Source: Gemmatimonadota bacterium | GTDB lineage: Bacteria > Gemmatimonadota > Gemmatimonadetes > Gemmatimonadales > GWC2-71-9 | Assembly: GCA_027294455.1 (NCBI GenBank) | Contig: JAPULZ010000228.1 | Coordinates: 1-33,539, forward strand | DNA length: 33,539 nt | Reading direction: 5' to 3' | Shown: in pieces, positions 13,933 through 21,697 of the stretch | Layout of the letters: every line of letters starts with the position of its first letter | How positions within the stretch are numbered: the first letter of the stretch is position 1 | Notes under the pieces: generated by a model | The model's database searches: none | What the model saw: the letters and a program-made list of their open reading frames with translations, nothing else | Told to the model about the DNA's origin: nothing | Position numbers and translations under genes: made by a program

Positions 13933-16866
13933 TCACGCTTCGACCGTCGGAACGACGCTCACCTCGAGTCCCATCTCCTCGAGGAAGCGGCTCCCGCCCG
14001 CGTCCATGCCACCGCGCCGATCGACTCGGGTCAACACCAACCGGTCTTCTGCCCGGGTCATGCCCACATAGAGCAGGCGGCGTGCCTCCTCGATTTCGCC
14101 CTGGCGGTTGTCCCGCACGGCGTAGTACCCGGGGATCTGATAATCCTCCACGCCGACGACGTACACCCGGGAAAACTCGAGCCCTTTGGTGGAATGGAGG
14201 GTGAGGAGGTTCACCCGGTGGGGATCCACCTCTGCGCCCTGGGAGGTGGAAAGCGCCACGCGCTCCAGAAACTGCTGGATCGACTCGTCGAGAGAATCGC
14301 CCGGGCTGGCCTCGATGAGGGCAGAGAGCCGCGCCATCGCCACGGGGTAGCGTTGGGACGCATCCTTGGTAGCCCGGATACGATCCATCAGGTCCTGTCC
14401 ACCCAACCGCCGCACCACCTCGTCCACGTGGGGCGCCCCGACGGATTCGGTTCGCTCCCGCTCCCCCGCATAGAACTCCAAACAATCGCTGAAGCGCCCC
14501 AGGGTGAACGGCCGGGATATGTCACGCAGGACCTCGTGCTCTTCGGTGCGCCGCGTTGCGGTATCGAGAACCAGCGCTAGACCCAAGTAATCCAGCAGAT
14601 TCACCAAGACCGACTTGCGGGCCCGGACCAACTTCCGGGCGCCCAATGCCCGGAAGACGGCGGCCAATGTCTCGGCGTCGTCCGCGGCGTGGTGGGCGCG
14701 GCCGGGATCGATCCCGAAGCGTTCCGCCAGATCGCTCAACCGGGCGCTGTCCTGATAGAGCGACCGGGCCAGCGGCAGCGTATCGAAGAACACCATGTCT
14801 TCTACACCGCCGAGAGTGGCGGCCAAGCGCCGCAGCACCGGCACGTCAAAGTGCTGTCCGTTGTGGGCCACCAACACGTCGTCGCCGACGAAGGCACGAA
14901 AGTCGGGCCATACCCGCTCAAACGGTGGCGCGCCCTCGAGGTCGTCGTCGGAATACCCATGCACCTGACGTGCACCAGAGGAGATGGGCCGTGAAGGCCG
15001 AACCAGGGCATGGAATCGCTCGGTGATCTCACCACTGCGAACCCTGACCGCTCCCATCTCCACGATGGCACACTCGGCCACGTCCTTGTCGGTCGTCTCG
15101 AGGTCGAACGCTACGTAGTTCTCGAATACATCCTGGAAATCGTGACTCTGTACGAGTTGCAATGCTTTGAAGAGGCGCAACGGCAACCCCAACGCGCCGC
15201 CGTCGTCCATCGCAAGCACCACATCGTCGGCGTTCGGCTCGATCCGATCGCCGCCGCCGCCGGGGGGCGTCGTCGACACGCCGGCCGACAGCAGCATCCC
15301 GCGTAACGCAATCTCCAGGCCGCCCGCCTGGGCAAGGTGCACCCGGGCATTGCGCGCCATGGCCGTTCGGAGCGTGTTTGCCAGCTGCACGACGTCGGGA
15401 TGCTCTGCCGGATCGCTCAAATCGTCGTGCCGTTCTTCCAATGCATTACGGTACTTCCCCACCCGCTGCGCCAGCAGCTCCTCCACAAATCCGAGCAACG
15501 TGGAATGCGACTTGTACAGCGCGTCGAGATTCTCGATGTGATAGATGAACCGCCAGATTTTCTTGGCATCGGGATCCCGCTTGGGCCGTTTGCCGGCAAA
15601 GACCCGCATGGCCACAACGAGACTCTGGTCCTCCACGGCCATCGCCCGAACCTGGGCGATCAAAGCGTCAGGCAGCACCTGATCGGCAAACACCTCGACC
15701 GCGATTGCATCGTTGGGCGCGCTCACCAGCCGGAGCGAGGCGACCACGTACTTGATGACCGGATCGTCCGTCAGCGATTTGCCCCGGGCCAGCCGACACG
15801 GAACGCCGTTCCGGACGAGCCACCGTTCGAGAAACTCACCGACCCGATGCCGGCGGTATAGCATCGCATAATCTCCCCATTTCCTTTCCCCTTCCCGGGC
15901 CCGATCAGCCTGAAGGTCAGCCAGAATCCAGCGGGCTTCCGCCGCGTCGTCCTCGAGGGCCACCGCCTTGACCGGATGAAGTGATTCCCGGTCCGCCGTG
16001 AGCTGTTTGTCGAACAGCGACGGGTTTTGCGCCAGCAGGGTACGCGCAGTTTCGAAAATCTGGCGGGAGCAGCGGCGGTTGTTGTCGAGCACGACGGGCT
16101 CGAGAATCTGGAAATCGTCTTGAAACTTCAGCAGGATCTCGGGATCCGCACCGGTCCACGAAAAGATCGATTGCTCTTCGTCCCCCACCACAAAGAAGTT
16201 GCGGTGTTCTTGTATGAGCGCCGTCAACACGGAGTACTGCGCTCGGTTCAGGTCTTGAAATTCGTCGACCAAGACGTAGTCCCAACGAGACCCCACTTGT
16301 CGCGCCACCGCGGGATGATCACGGAACAAGGCTGCCGTTCGCGCGATGATGTCATCGAAGTCCAGCATGTTGCGCCGGTTGAGGATGGCGTTGTAGCGCA
16401 GGAAGAGGGTCTCGTCCTCATCCGCCAATGGCTCGTCCTGCAGTCGCCGGCGCCCGAACGAGCTCAGCAGCCGGTAGCGCCGCGGTCCGTGCACCCCCAA
16501 CCGCCTCAGGACCTGCTGCTGATACAGCTCGTCGGCGATGCCGAAGCCCCGGCCCACGCCGACGGCTGCACCGTGCTCGCGCAACACCGCGACGCAGAGC
16601 GAGTGCAGTGTTCCCCGGGTGATGTCCTCCGCCCGCTGCCCCAGCGTGCCCTTGAGCCGGGCGGCGATTTCCTCGGCCGCCTTGTTGGTGAAGGTGACGG
16701 CGCAGATTCGCGCCGGCGGCATGCCTGCTTCGGCGATGAGGTGCTTGATCCGGCCGATCAGGCAATACGTCTTCCCCGCCCCCGGCCCGGCGATCACGAG
16801 CACGGGCCCCATGGGGGCCTCGATGGCCCGACGTTGGGCAGTCAGCGGCGTCGTGGATCGGTCCGT
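13933..16866 (-). CDS. UvrD/PcrA-type helicase with an embedded DnaQ-like 3'-5' exonuclease; apparent ACG start
   Basis: 977 residues if started at ACG 16864-16866; the first ATG is at 16812. Helicase motifs are complete: Walker A GPGAGKT, TFTNKAAEEI (Ia), LVDEFQDLN (II), VVGDEEQSIFSWTGAD (III), LDNNRRC (IV), LLTLHSTKGLEF (V) and RRLLYVGMTRAEDRL (VI). Between IV and V, at about residues 567-725 counted from the ATG, sits a DEDDh exonuclease: YVAFDLETTD (ExoI, DxE), HNGQHFDVPVL (ExoII) and HHAADDAE (ExoIII), all catalytic acids present. Upstream of the ATG the frame encodes LTAQRRAIEAP, the conserved Q-motif, so the ATG start would remove an ATP-binding element. AAGGAGGT (16875-16882) lies 8 bases before an ACG codon, four bases after the MATE stop. 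A role in DNA repair or replication-conflict processing is likely. Confidence 0.88.
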   Translation of the reverse strand, partial: TDRSTTPLTAQRRAIEAPMGPVLVIAGPGAGKTYCLIGRIKHLIAEAGMPPARICAVTFTNKAAEEIAARLKGTLGQRAEDITRGTLHSLCVAVLREHGAAVGVGRGFGIADELYQQQVLRRLGVHGPRRYRLLSSFGRRRLQDEPLADEDETLFLRYNAILNRRNMLDFDDIIARTAALFRDHPAVARQVGSRWDYVLVDEFQDLNRAQYSVLTALIQEHRNFFVVGDEEQSIFSWTGADPEILLKFQDDFQILEPVVLDNNRRCSRQIFETARTLLAQNPSLFDKQLTADRESLHPVKAVALEDDAAEARWILADLQADRAREGERKWGDYAMLYRRHRVGEFLERWLVRNGVPCRLARGKSLTDDPVIKYVVASLRLVSAPNDAIAVEVFADQVLPDALIAQVRAMAVEDQSLVVAMRVFAGKRPKRDPDAKKIWRFIYHIENLDALYKSHSTLLGFVEELLAQRVGKYRNALEERHDDLSDPAEHPDVVQLANTLRTAMARNARVHLAQAGGLEIALRGMLLSAGVSTTPPGGGGDRIEPNADDVVLAMDDGGALGLPLRLFKALQLVQSHDFQDVFENYVAFDLETTDKDVAECAIVEMGAVRVRSGEITERFHALVRPSRPISSGARQVHGYSDDDLEGAPPFERVWPDFRAFVGDDVLVAHNGQHFDVPVLRRLAATLGGVEDMVFFDTLPLARSLYQDSARLSDLAERFGIDPGRAHHAADDAETLAAVFRALGARKLVRARKSVLVNLLDYLGLALVLDTATRRTEEHEVLRDISRPFTLGRFSDCLEFYAGERERTESVGAPHVDEVVRRLGGQDLMDRIRATKDASQRYPVAMARLSALIEASPGDSLDESIQQFLERVALSTSQGAEVDPHRVNLLTLHSTKGLEFSRVYVVGVEDYQIPGYYAVRDNRQGEIEEARRLLYVGMTRAEDRLVLTRVDRRGGMDAGGSRFLEEMGLEVSVVPTVEA

Positions 16867-16870
16867 CGCG

Positions 16871-18298
16871 CTACACCTCCTTCAACTTCCACTTCCCCCG
16901 CCGGAAGAAGATGGCGCTGACGACGGCGAGCAAAGAAAAAGCGAGTGTCATGGCGATGAACACGCCACGGGCCTCGAAGCCGAGCACCACGGCGAGGATG
17001 TACGCCACGGGCAACTCGAAGAGCCAGAAGCAGAATATGTTGATGACCGTGGGGGTCCACGTGTCCCCAGCGCCGTTGAAAGATTGCGTGAGCACCATCC
17101 CGTAGGCGTAGAAGAGGAAACCGAGGCTCACAATGCGCAAGCACATGATACCGTATCGCGCGGGCTCGGCCTCCTCCGTGAACACGGCGACGATCTGGGG
17201 CGCAAAGACGATGAAGATCACCCCCACGATCCCGAGGGCCACCATGTTGTAGAACCCGGCTAGCCAGACCGCCTCTTCGGCGCGGTCGGGGTTTTTTGCT
17301 CCAAGCGCCTGGCCCACCATGGTCGCCGCAGCATTGCTCATTCCCCAGCTCGGCAACAGAGCGAAGATGATCAAACGTATGCCGATGGTATAGCCGGCCA
17401 CCACCTCGCTCCCAAACAGGGACAGGATCCGAATCAGGGCGATCCAGCTCGCGGTCCCGACGAACACCTGAAACGTCCCGGTCCCGGAGAGACGGATCAG
17501 CTGCCACATTATGCGGAGATTCAAGGCCAGGTGGTGGGCCAGCACCTTGACGCGGCCCCCGACCCGTGCGAGCACGTACAACTGCACCAGGACGGCCGTG
17601 CCGCGGCCGATGTTGGTGGCAACCGCCGCCCCCTGGACGCCCAGCTCCGGGAACGGACCCAGACCGAAGATGAGCGTCGGGTCCAGAACGATGTTGATCC
17701 CGTTGGCCAACCACAGCACGCGCATGGCGATTGCCGCGTCCCCGGCGCCCCGAAAGATCGCGTTGATCATGAACAGCAGCAGGACGGTGCCGTTGGCACC
17801 GAGCATGATCCGGGTGTAGGAGGATCCCATTTCGATCACCGCCTGCGACGCGCCCATCAGGCCTAGGAGCCTCGGGGCCAGCACGCCGGCCACCAGCCCC
17901 AACGCCCCGGCGATTCCCAAACCCAGCACGACCGCCTGGACGGCCGTCCGAGCGGCGCCATCGGGATCCTTTTCACCGATACGGCGGGCCACCATGGCCG
18001 TCACCCCGATGCTCAGCCCGATGGCCACGGTATAGACCAGCGACATCATGCCCTCGGTGAGCCCCACCACGGCGATGGCGTCGGAACCGAGCCGCGATAC
18101 GAAAAACACGTCCACCACGGCGAAGATGGATTCCATCGCCGTCTCCAGCACCATCGGCACGGCAAGCAAGAGAATCGCTCGCCGGATGGGACCGGTCGTG
18201 AAATCTTGTTGCGACCCGCGGATCGCCTCTCGCAACGCGGGCCACAACCGGAATTCCTCCCCTTGGTCGGGCGCTGCCTCCTCTGGAGCCGTGGTCAT
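16871..18298 (-). CDS. MATE-family multidrug/cation antiporter
   Basis: 475 residues from ATG 18298 (MTTAPEEAAPD). The frame continues up to an ATG at 18394, but that extension would lie only two bases from the divergent PP2C start and contain its promoter box, so I prefer 18298. A hydrophilic N-terminal ~45 residues precede twelve predicted membrane helices in two related halves (first half from PIRRAILLLAVPMVLETAMESIFAVVDVFFVSRLG, second from LIRLSGTGTFQVFVGTASWIALIRILSLFG). FVSRLGSDAIAVVGL and VGQALGAKNPDRAEEAVW are typical MATE sequences. It should export cationic drugs or metabolites using H+ or Na+. The last codons contain the ribosome site of the downstream helicase gene, so those two are translationally coupled. 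Confidence 0.92.
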   Translation of the reverse strand: MTTAPEEAAPDQGEEFRLWPALREAIRGSQQDFTTGPIRRAILLLAVPMVLETAMESIFAVVDVFFVSRLGSDAIAVVGLTEGMMSLVYTVAIGLSIGVTAMVARRIGEKDPDGAARTAVQAVVLGLGIAGALGLVAGVLAPRLLGLMGASQAVIEMGSSYTRIMLGANGTVLLLFMINAIFRGAGDAAIAMRVLWLANGINIVLDPTLIFGLGPFPELGVQGAAVATNIGRGTAVLVQLYVLARVGGRVKVLAHHLALNLRIMWQLIRLSGTGTFQVFVGTASWIALIRILSLFGSEVVAGYTIGIRLIIFALLPSWGMSNAAATMVGQALGAKNPDRAEEAVWLAGFYNMVALGIVGVIFIVFAPQIVAVFTEEAEPARYGIMCLRIVSLGFLFYAYGMVLTQSFNGAGDTWTPTVINIFCFWLFELPVAYILAVVLGFEARGVFIAMTLAFSLLAVVSAIFFRRGKWKLKEV

Positions 18299-18345
18299 GA
18301 TCGACGCAATGTACCGACCGACGAAGAAATGGACACTGCCGCTAG

Positions 18346-18390
18346 TACGACCAAAGTCCAATGCCGCCGGGCGGCGATTCGGCCCAGAGT
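18346..18390 (+). promoter_or_regulatory. Repeated-box promoter for the PP2C gene
   Basis: Box TACGACCAAAGTCCAATG at 18346-18363 and -10-like CAGAGT at 18385-18390; centre of the box (18353.5) to the first base of the hexamer is 31.5 bp. The projected start point falls at or within a base or two of the ATG at 18397, so the mRNA would be leaderless. No -35 is visible. The box also lies 48 bp upstream of the divergent MATE start. Confidence 0.75.
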
Positions 18391-18396
18391 ACATGA

Positions 18397-19263
18397 ATGG
18401 ATCAGACTCCGAGAAAGCCTCTAGATCAGGAAATCGACGTCTTCGGGATGAGCCACGTGGGCAAGGTGCGCCAGGAGAACCAGGATCAGTTTCTCATCTG
18501 CGGTCTCCACAAGCAGATCGACATCCACGGCACGAGCATCTCGGATCTCGAACGGCTCAAACCCTTCACGAGCGACCGCCTGGGCTTTCTGGCTCTCGTG
18601 GCAGACGGGGTCGGCGGCCACGCCGGAGGGCGCGAAGCCAGCAGCACCGCCGTGGAGGGTGTGCTCGAGTACGTTGCCTACTCGATGAAATGTTTCTACA
18701 CGAACAACCCGCAGCACGAGGCAGATTTCCTCGACGCCTTGCACAGCGCCGTGATGCACTGCCATGAGAGTGTTCAAGCCCGCGCGGAGGAAGATCCGGA
18801 ACAAGCCGGCATGGCCACCACGTTGACCATGTTCCTCGGCGTGTGGCCACGCGCGTATGTGGTTCAGGTCGGAGACAGCCGGTGCTATCAGCTGCGGGAC
18901 GGCAATTTGATCCAACTCACCAGGGACCAGACGCTGGGGCAGGACCTCTACGACGAGGGATTGCTGAGCACGGGGAGCCTGGATGTTTCTCAGTACAGCC
19001 ATGCGCTGTCGAGCGCCATTGGCGGACCGGACGCCAATCCCGTGATCACCACGATCGACCTGCATTGGGATGACGTCTTGCTGCTGTGCACCGACGGACT
19101 CACCGGACACGTCTCCGACGATGAGATCCGTGACCAACTCCACGATCTCGAATCCGCCGAACAGGCTTGTCGGGGCCTGGTTGCCCAAGCCCTGGACCGG
19201 GGTGGTGTGGACAACGTGACGGCGGTGGTGGGCCGTCTCAAGCCCGATCCGCGATTGGTCTAG
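18397..19263 (+). CDS. PP2C-family Ser/Thr protein phosphatase
   Basis: 288 residues from ATG 18397. Motifs in order: SHVGKVRQENQDQF (motif 1, metal-coordinating Asp in NQD), LVADGVGGHAGGREAS (DGxGG), ATTLTMFLG, VQVGDSRCYQLRDG, RDQTLGQDL, LLCTDGLTGHVSDDEI (metal Asp) and GGVDNVTAVV (final DN). All Asp residues of the binuclear Mn/Mg centre are present. It should dephosphorylate Ser/Thr-phosphoproteins in the cytoplasm; the transmembrane kinase at 30094-31656, under the same promoter type, is an obvious candidate partner, though this is inference. There is no Shine-Dalgarno sequence in front of the ATG, in agreement with a leaderless transcript. An insertion of ~20 residues (LHKQIDIHGTSISDLERLKPF) lies between motifs 1 and 2. 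Confidence 0.92.
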   Translation: MDQTPRKPLDQEIDVFGMSHVGKVRQENQDQFLICGLHKQIDIHGTSISDLERLKPFTSDRLGFLALVADGVGGHAGGREASSTAVEGVLEYVAYSMKCFYTNNPQHEADFLDALHSAVMHCHESVQARAEEDPEQAGMATTLTMFLGVWPRAYVVQVGDSRCYQLRDGNLIQLTRDQTLGQDLYDEGLLSTGSLDVSQYSHALSSAIGGPDANPVITTIDLHWDDVLLLCTDGLTGHVSDDEIRDQLHDLESAEQACRGLVAQALDRGGVDNVTAVVGRLKPDPRLV

Positions 19264-19339
19264 ACGGGCAGTCAGGGCGGCGTCCGATTGTCCGGGGACC
19301 TCGAGTTGATGGGGACTCCCAACGCCCAGTGACCGAGGA

Positions 19340-19385
19340 TTGGACCAAAGTCCAATATCGCCCGCATTGCCAACGGTGCTAGGTT
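19340..19385 (+). promoter_or_regulatory. Repeated-box promoter for the solo plug protein gene
   Basis: Box TTGGACCAAAGTCCAATA at 19340-19357 and TAGGTT at 19380-19385, centre-to-hexamer distance 32.5 bp. With the preceding A this is a perfect 18-bp palindrome ATTGGAC-CAAA-GTCCAAT (19339-19356), the most symmetrical copy in the window. The plug gene starts at 19462. The rest of the gap 19264-19461 shows nothing else recognisable. Confidence 0.75.
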
Positions 19386-19461
19386 CACTCAGCCGGCCAC
19401 GGGCCGGGAAATCGGCACCCTTCCATTGACGTTTTCACTGGACGTAGCAGGAGGCTCATCC

Positions 19462-20493
19462 ATGTTCAATCAACGTGCGAGGCCACTCCCGGCCCTGGCC
19501 CTGGCGCTGGGGTTTGCGATGCTCGCGGCGGTCCCCAGTTCCCTGCTCGGGCAAGAGGAATTCCAGATCACCGGGAGGGTTCTCGATGGAGCCACCGGCG
19601 AACCGTTGCAGTACGCCGTCGTGGGCGTGCCCGGACTCCAGTCTTGGGACCTCACCGATGAAGACGGCGTCTTCATCCTCGAGCGGGTCCAGGCCGGCGT
19701 CTTCCGCTTCGTCGCGGTCCGGCGCGGATTCTACTACGCGGACCAGAACGTCAGGTTCTCCGGACCCATAGAGCTCCAGGTCGACATGACGCCCGAGGAG
19801 GCCGGAGCCCCCGTCGGGCCGGGGAACTTGCAAGGCCGGGTTCGGGACCAGGAATCGGGACGCGGGGTGGAGGGCGCCACGGTGCAGCTGCTCCCAGGCG
19901 AGGAGGAGACACAAACCAATTCGCAGGGCCGCTTCACGTTCACCGATGTATCCGCCGGCGCCCTCCTGCTCACCGTGCGCCGGTTGGGATACCAGCCGCG
20001 CAGCGATACGTTGGTGGCCTTTCCGGGCATCACCGTGGACGTGGACTTGACGATCTCCGCCGCAGCCATCGAACTCGATCCCATCCAGGTGGTGGCCCGG
20101 GCGCCGTACCTGGAAGCCAGAGGGTTCTACCGCCGTCAACGGACGACCAACGGCTGGCAGGCCAACCGCCAGAAGATCGACGAGACCGCCCCCACGGGAG
20201 ACCTCTCGCGTCTCTTCCGTACGATCCCCGGGGTGAGCGTCGAACGCGACCGCTTCGGCGCCGTCGTGCTCCAAAGCCGCCGTGGGCGGTGTGCGATCGG
20301 GACCTTCCTGGACGGCATGCGCACCCCGGGACTCGACGTCAGCACGTTTCCCCCGGAGGCCGTGGAGGCCATGGAGGTCTACGTCGGCATCAGCACCCCC
20401 ATGGAGTACGACAACAACTGCGGGGCGCTGCTCATCTGGAGCCGGCGTCCAGGCAGCGAGGAGTTCCGCAACAGAGCGGCGAACAGAAATTAG
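19462..20493 (+). CDS. Secreted protein with two carboxypeptidase-regulatory domains and a plug-like domain, no barrel
   Basis: 343 residues from ATG 19462, with GGAGG about seven bases upstream. A signal peptide (ALALALGFAMLAAV, cut near LLGQ) is followed by two CarboxypepD_reg-like domains (~30-115: ITGRVLDGATGEPLQYAVVGVP; ~120-205: LQGRVRDQESGRGVEGATVQLLPG) and a plug-like C-terminal domain (~210-343: LDPIQVVARAP, SRLFRTIPGVSVERD, GTFLDGMRTPGLDVSTFPPEAVEAMEVYVGISTP). It ends where a TonB-receptor barrel would begin. Cysteines in CAIGTFLDG and NNCGALLIW match those of the 3988-4737 paralogue and may form a disulfide. Expressed from a repeated-box promoter, unlike its paralogue. Its role is unknown; a binding or gating accessory of outer-membrane transport is the simplest guess. 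Confidence 0.8.
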   Translation: MFNQRARPLPALALALGFAMLAAVPSSLLGQEEFQITGRVLDGATGEPLQYAVVGVPGLQSWDLTDEDGVFILERVQAGVFRFVAVRRGFYYADQNVRFSGPIELQVDMTPEEAGAPVGPGNLQGRVRDQESGRGVEGATVQLLPGEEETQTNSQGRFTFTDVSAGALLLTVRRLGYQPRSDTLVAFPGITVDVDLTISAAAIELDPIQVVARAPYLEARGFYRRQRTTNGWQANRQKIDETAPTGDLSRLFRTIPGVSVERDRFGAVVLQSRRGRCAIGTFLDGMRTPGLDVSTFPPEAVEAMEVYVGISTPMEYDNNCGALLIWSRRPGSEEFRNRAANRN

Positions 20494-20501
20494 CAATGTA
20501 G

Positions 20502-20521
20502 GGGCGAGGCATGCCTCGCCC
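20502..20521. terminator. Perfect 20-bp palindrome between convergent genes
   Basis: GGGCGAGGCATGCCTCGCCC is fully self-complementary. It lies nine bases after the plug-gene stop and 29 bases beyond the end of the reverse-strand efflux operon. It could stop transcription from both sides, but no U-tract follows. Similar GGGGCGAGGCATGCCTCGCCC-type palindromes recur in some genomes as REP-like elements, so a dispersed repeat is an alternative. Confidence 0.5.
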
Positions 20522-20549
20522 AACACTCGACGCCGTGGCCCCGTCTCTA

Positions 20550-20801
20550 TCAGCCCTCCGGATATAGGGGCGGGGTTTCACATACCGGGTAGGATTCCGC
20601 CGGCACTTCCTCGTCCTCATAGATCACGCCGGGTGGTCGCCCCCACCCGCCCATCCCTCCGGACGGATAGCGACCCGGGCCATACCACGGCCCGGCGACA
20701 CCCACGCCGACATACACCGCGGACGGCTGGCATCCTACCACGGCCAGAATCATCGAGACGCACAGCGCCAGAGCCGGGCTGGTTTTCGCACACTTCCTCA
20801 T
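20550..20801 (-). CDS. Small Gly/Pro/Tyr-rich lipoprotein
   Basis: 83 residues from ATG 20801. Signal peptide with lipobox VVGC, then a short region rich in Gly, Pro, Tyr and Trp (VGVAGPWYGPGRYP, GGMGGWGRPPG) and an acidic tail (YEDEEVPAES). Its ATG overlaps the stop of the VOC gene as ATGA, so it is the last gene of the efflux operon. No family recognised; the composition suggests a surface-exposed low-complexity lipoprotein. Confidence 0.75.
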   Translation of the reverse strand: MRKCAKTSPALALCVSMILAVVGCQPSAVYVGVGVAGPWYGPGRYPSGGMGGWGRPPGVIYEDEEVPAESYPVCETPPLYPEG

Positions 20802-21697
20802 CGTCCACCGTCCCTCTCGTCCGCTTCGAGCGGCCATTTTTGAATAGCCAATACGCCGCCCGTTGGGTCGGCGATGAGGGCGACGGTGCCGCCCCGCGTC
20901 TCTTCTCGGACCGGAATCAGCACACGCCCTCCCAGCGATTCCACGCGAGCGGCAAGCGCCGCCGGATCGTCCACCCGCACATACGGCAGCCAGTTCGGTC
21001 TCACACCGTCGAATGGAATCTCCAGCACACCGGCTCGGGGCGCATCGCCGGCGCTCAAGAGGTAATAGGGGACAGTCACGCCGCCGTCCACGCGCTGACG
21101 GGTGTACCCCACGAGGGTTTCGTAGAAGGACATGGCGGCGTCGGTGTCGGTGGTCCAGAGCTCCGACCACAACCACTCTCCGGGCATGGCTTCCCGATCA
21201 TCGGGATCGCCGCCCCCGGACCGAACGAACGCCACCAATGCCCCTTGGGGATCGGTGACCACGGCAATGCGACCGCGTTCGGGGAGATCCCGCGGCGTGG
21301 CGCGAACCGCTCCGCCGCTGTTCTTCACCACGTCCACCGCGCGGTCGACGTCGGCCACCGAGAGCGAGCCCAACCACTGCGACGAGTTGACATGGGCCTC
21401 CAGATCGGCCGTGGCCACCATGCCGCCGATGGCCCTGCCCCGGTGAAGGATCACCGTGTAAGTAGAATCGTCGTCAGCCACGGCGAACTCCCATCCGAAC
21501 AAACCGGCGTAGAAGCGTTTGGCCGCGGCTACGTCGTCGGTGAGGAGGTCCTGCCAGACGAACTTGCCCACCCGGTGTGTACCGCTCGGCGTCGGCGTGA
21601 GGGGCGGGACCGTCACCACCGGCCCCGCACACGCGTTCATCGCCAGCCACACCGGCACACCGGCCAGGATGCGTCCGGCCAATCGATTTGATCTCAT
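20798..21697 (-). CDS. Exported protein with two VOC (glyoxalase/bleomycin-resistance fold) domains
   Basis: 299 residues from ATG 21697, which overlaps the RND stop as ATGA. The N-terminus is a signal-like sequence (ILAGVPVWLAMNACAG) with a possible but imperfect lipobox (AMNAC). Two VOC domains follow: ~45-165 (VGKFVWQDLLTDDVAAAKRFYAGLFGWEF; RIAVVTDPQGALVAFV) and ~175-290 (GEWLWSELWTTDTDAAMSFYETLVGYTRQ; GTVALIADPTGGVLAIQKW). The metal ligands of glyoxalase I are not clearly conserved: the first domain has Q in WQDLL and no obvious downstream Glu. This arrangement is like the two-domain VOC proteins of unknown substrate. Its place inside an RND operon and its export signal hint at handling of the pumped compound in the periplasm; inference. 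Confidence 0.85.
   Translation of the reverse strand: MRSNRLAGRILAGVPVWLAMNACAGPVVTVPPLTPTPSGTHRVGKFVWQDLLTDDVAAAKRFYAGLFGWEFAVADDDSTYTVILHRGRAIGGMVATADLEAHVNSSQWLGSLSVADVDRAVDVVKNSGGAVRATPRDLPERGRIAVVTDPQGALVAFVRSGGGDPDDREAMPGEWLWSELWTTDTDAAMSFYETLVGYTRQRVDGGVTVPYYLLSAGDAPRAGVLEIPFDGVRPNWLPYVRVDDPAALAARVESLGGRVLIPVREETRGGTVALIADPTGGVLAIQKWPLEADERDGGR

Noticed and set aside
18257..18268. CCTTGGTCGG in the N-terminal part of the MATE gene as a box copy
   Set aside because: Only half of the palindrome is present and it is inside the coding region.
16871..18394. MATE start at the ATG 18394
   Set aside because: This would leave two bases to the divergent PP2C start and place the shared promoter box inside the coding sequence; the extra 32 residues are not like a MATE N-terminus.
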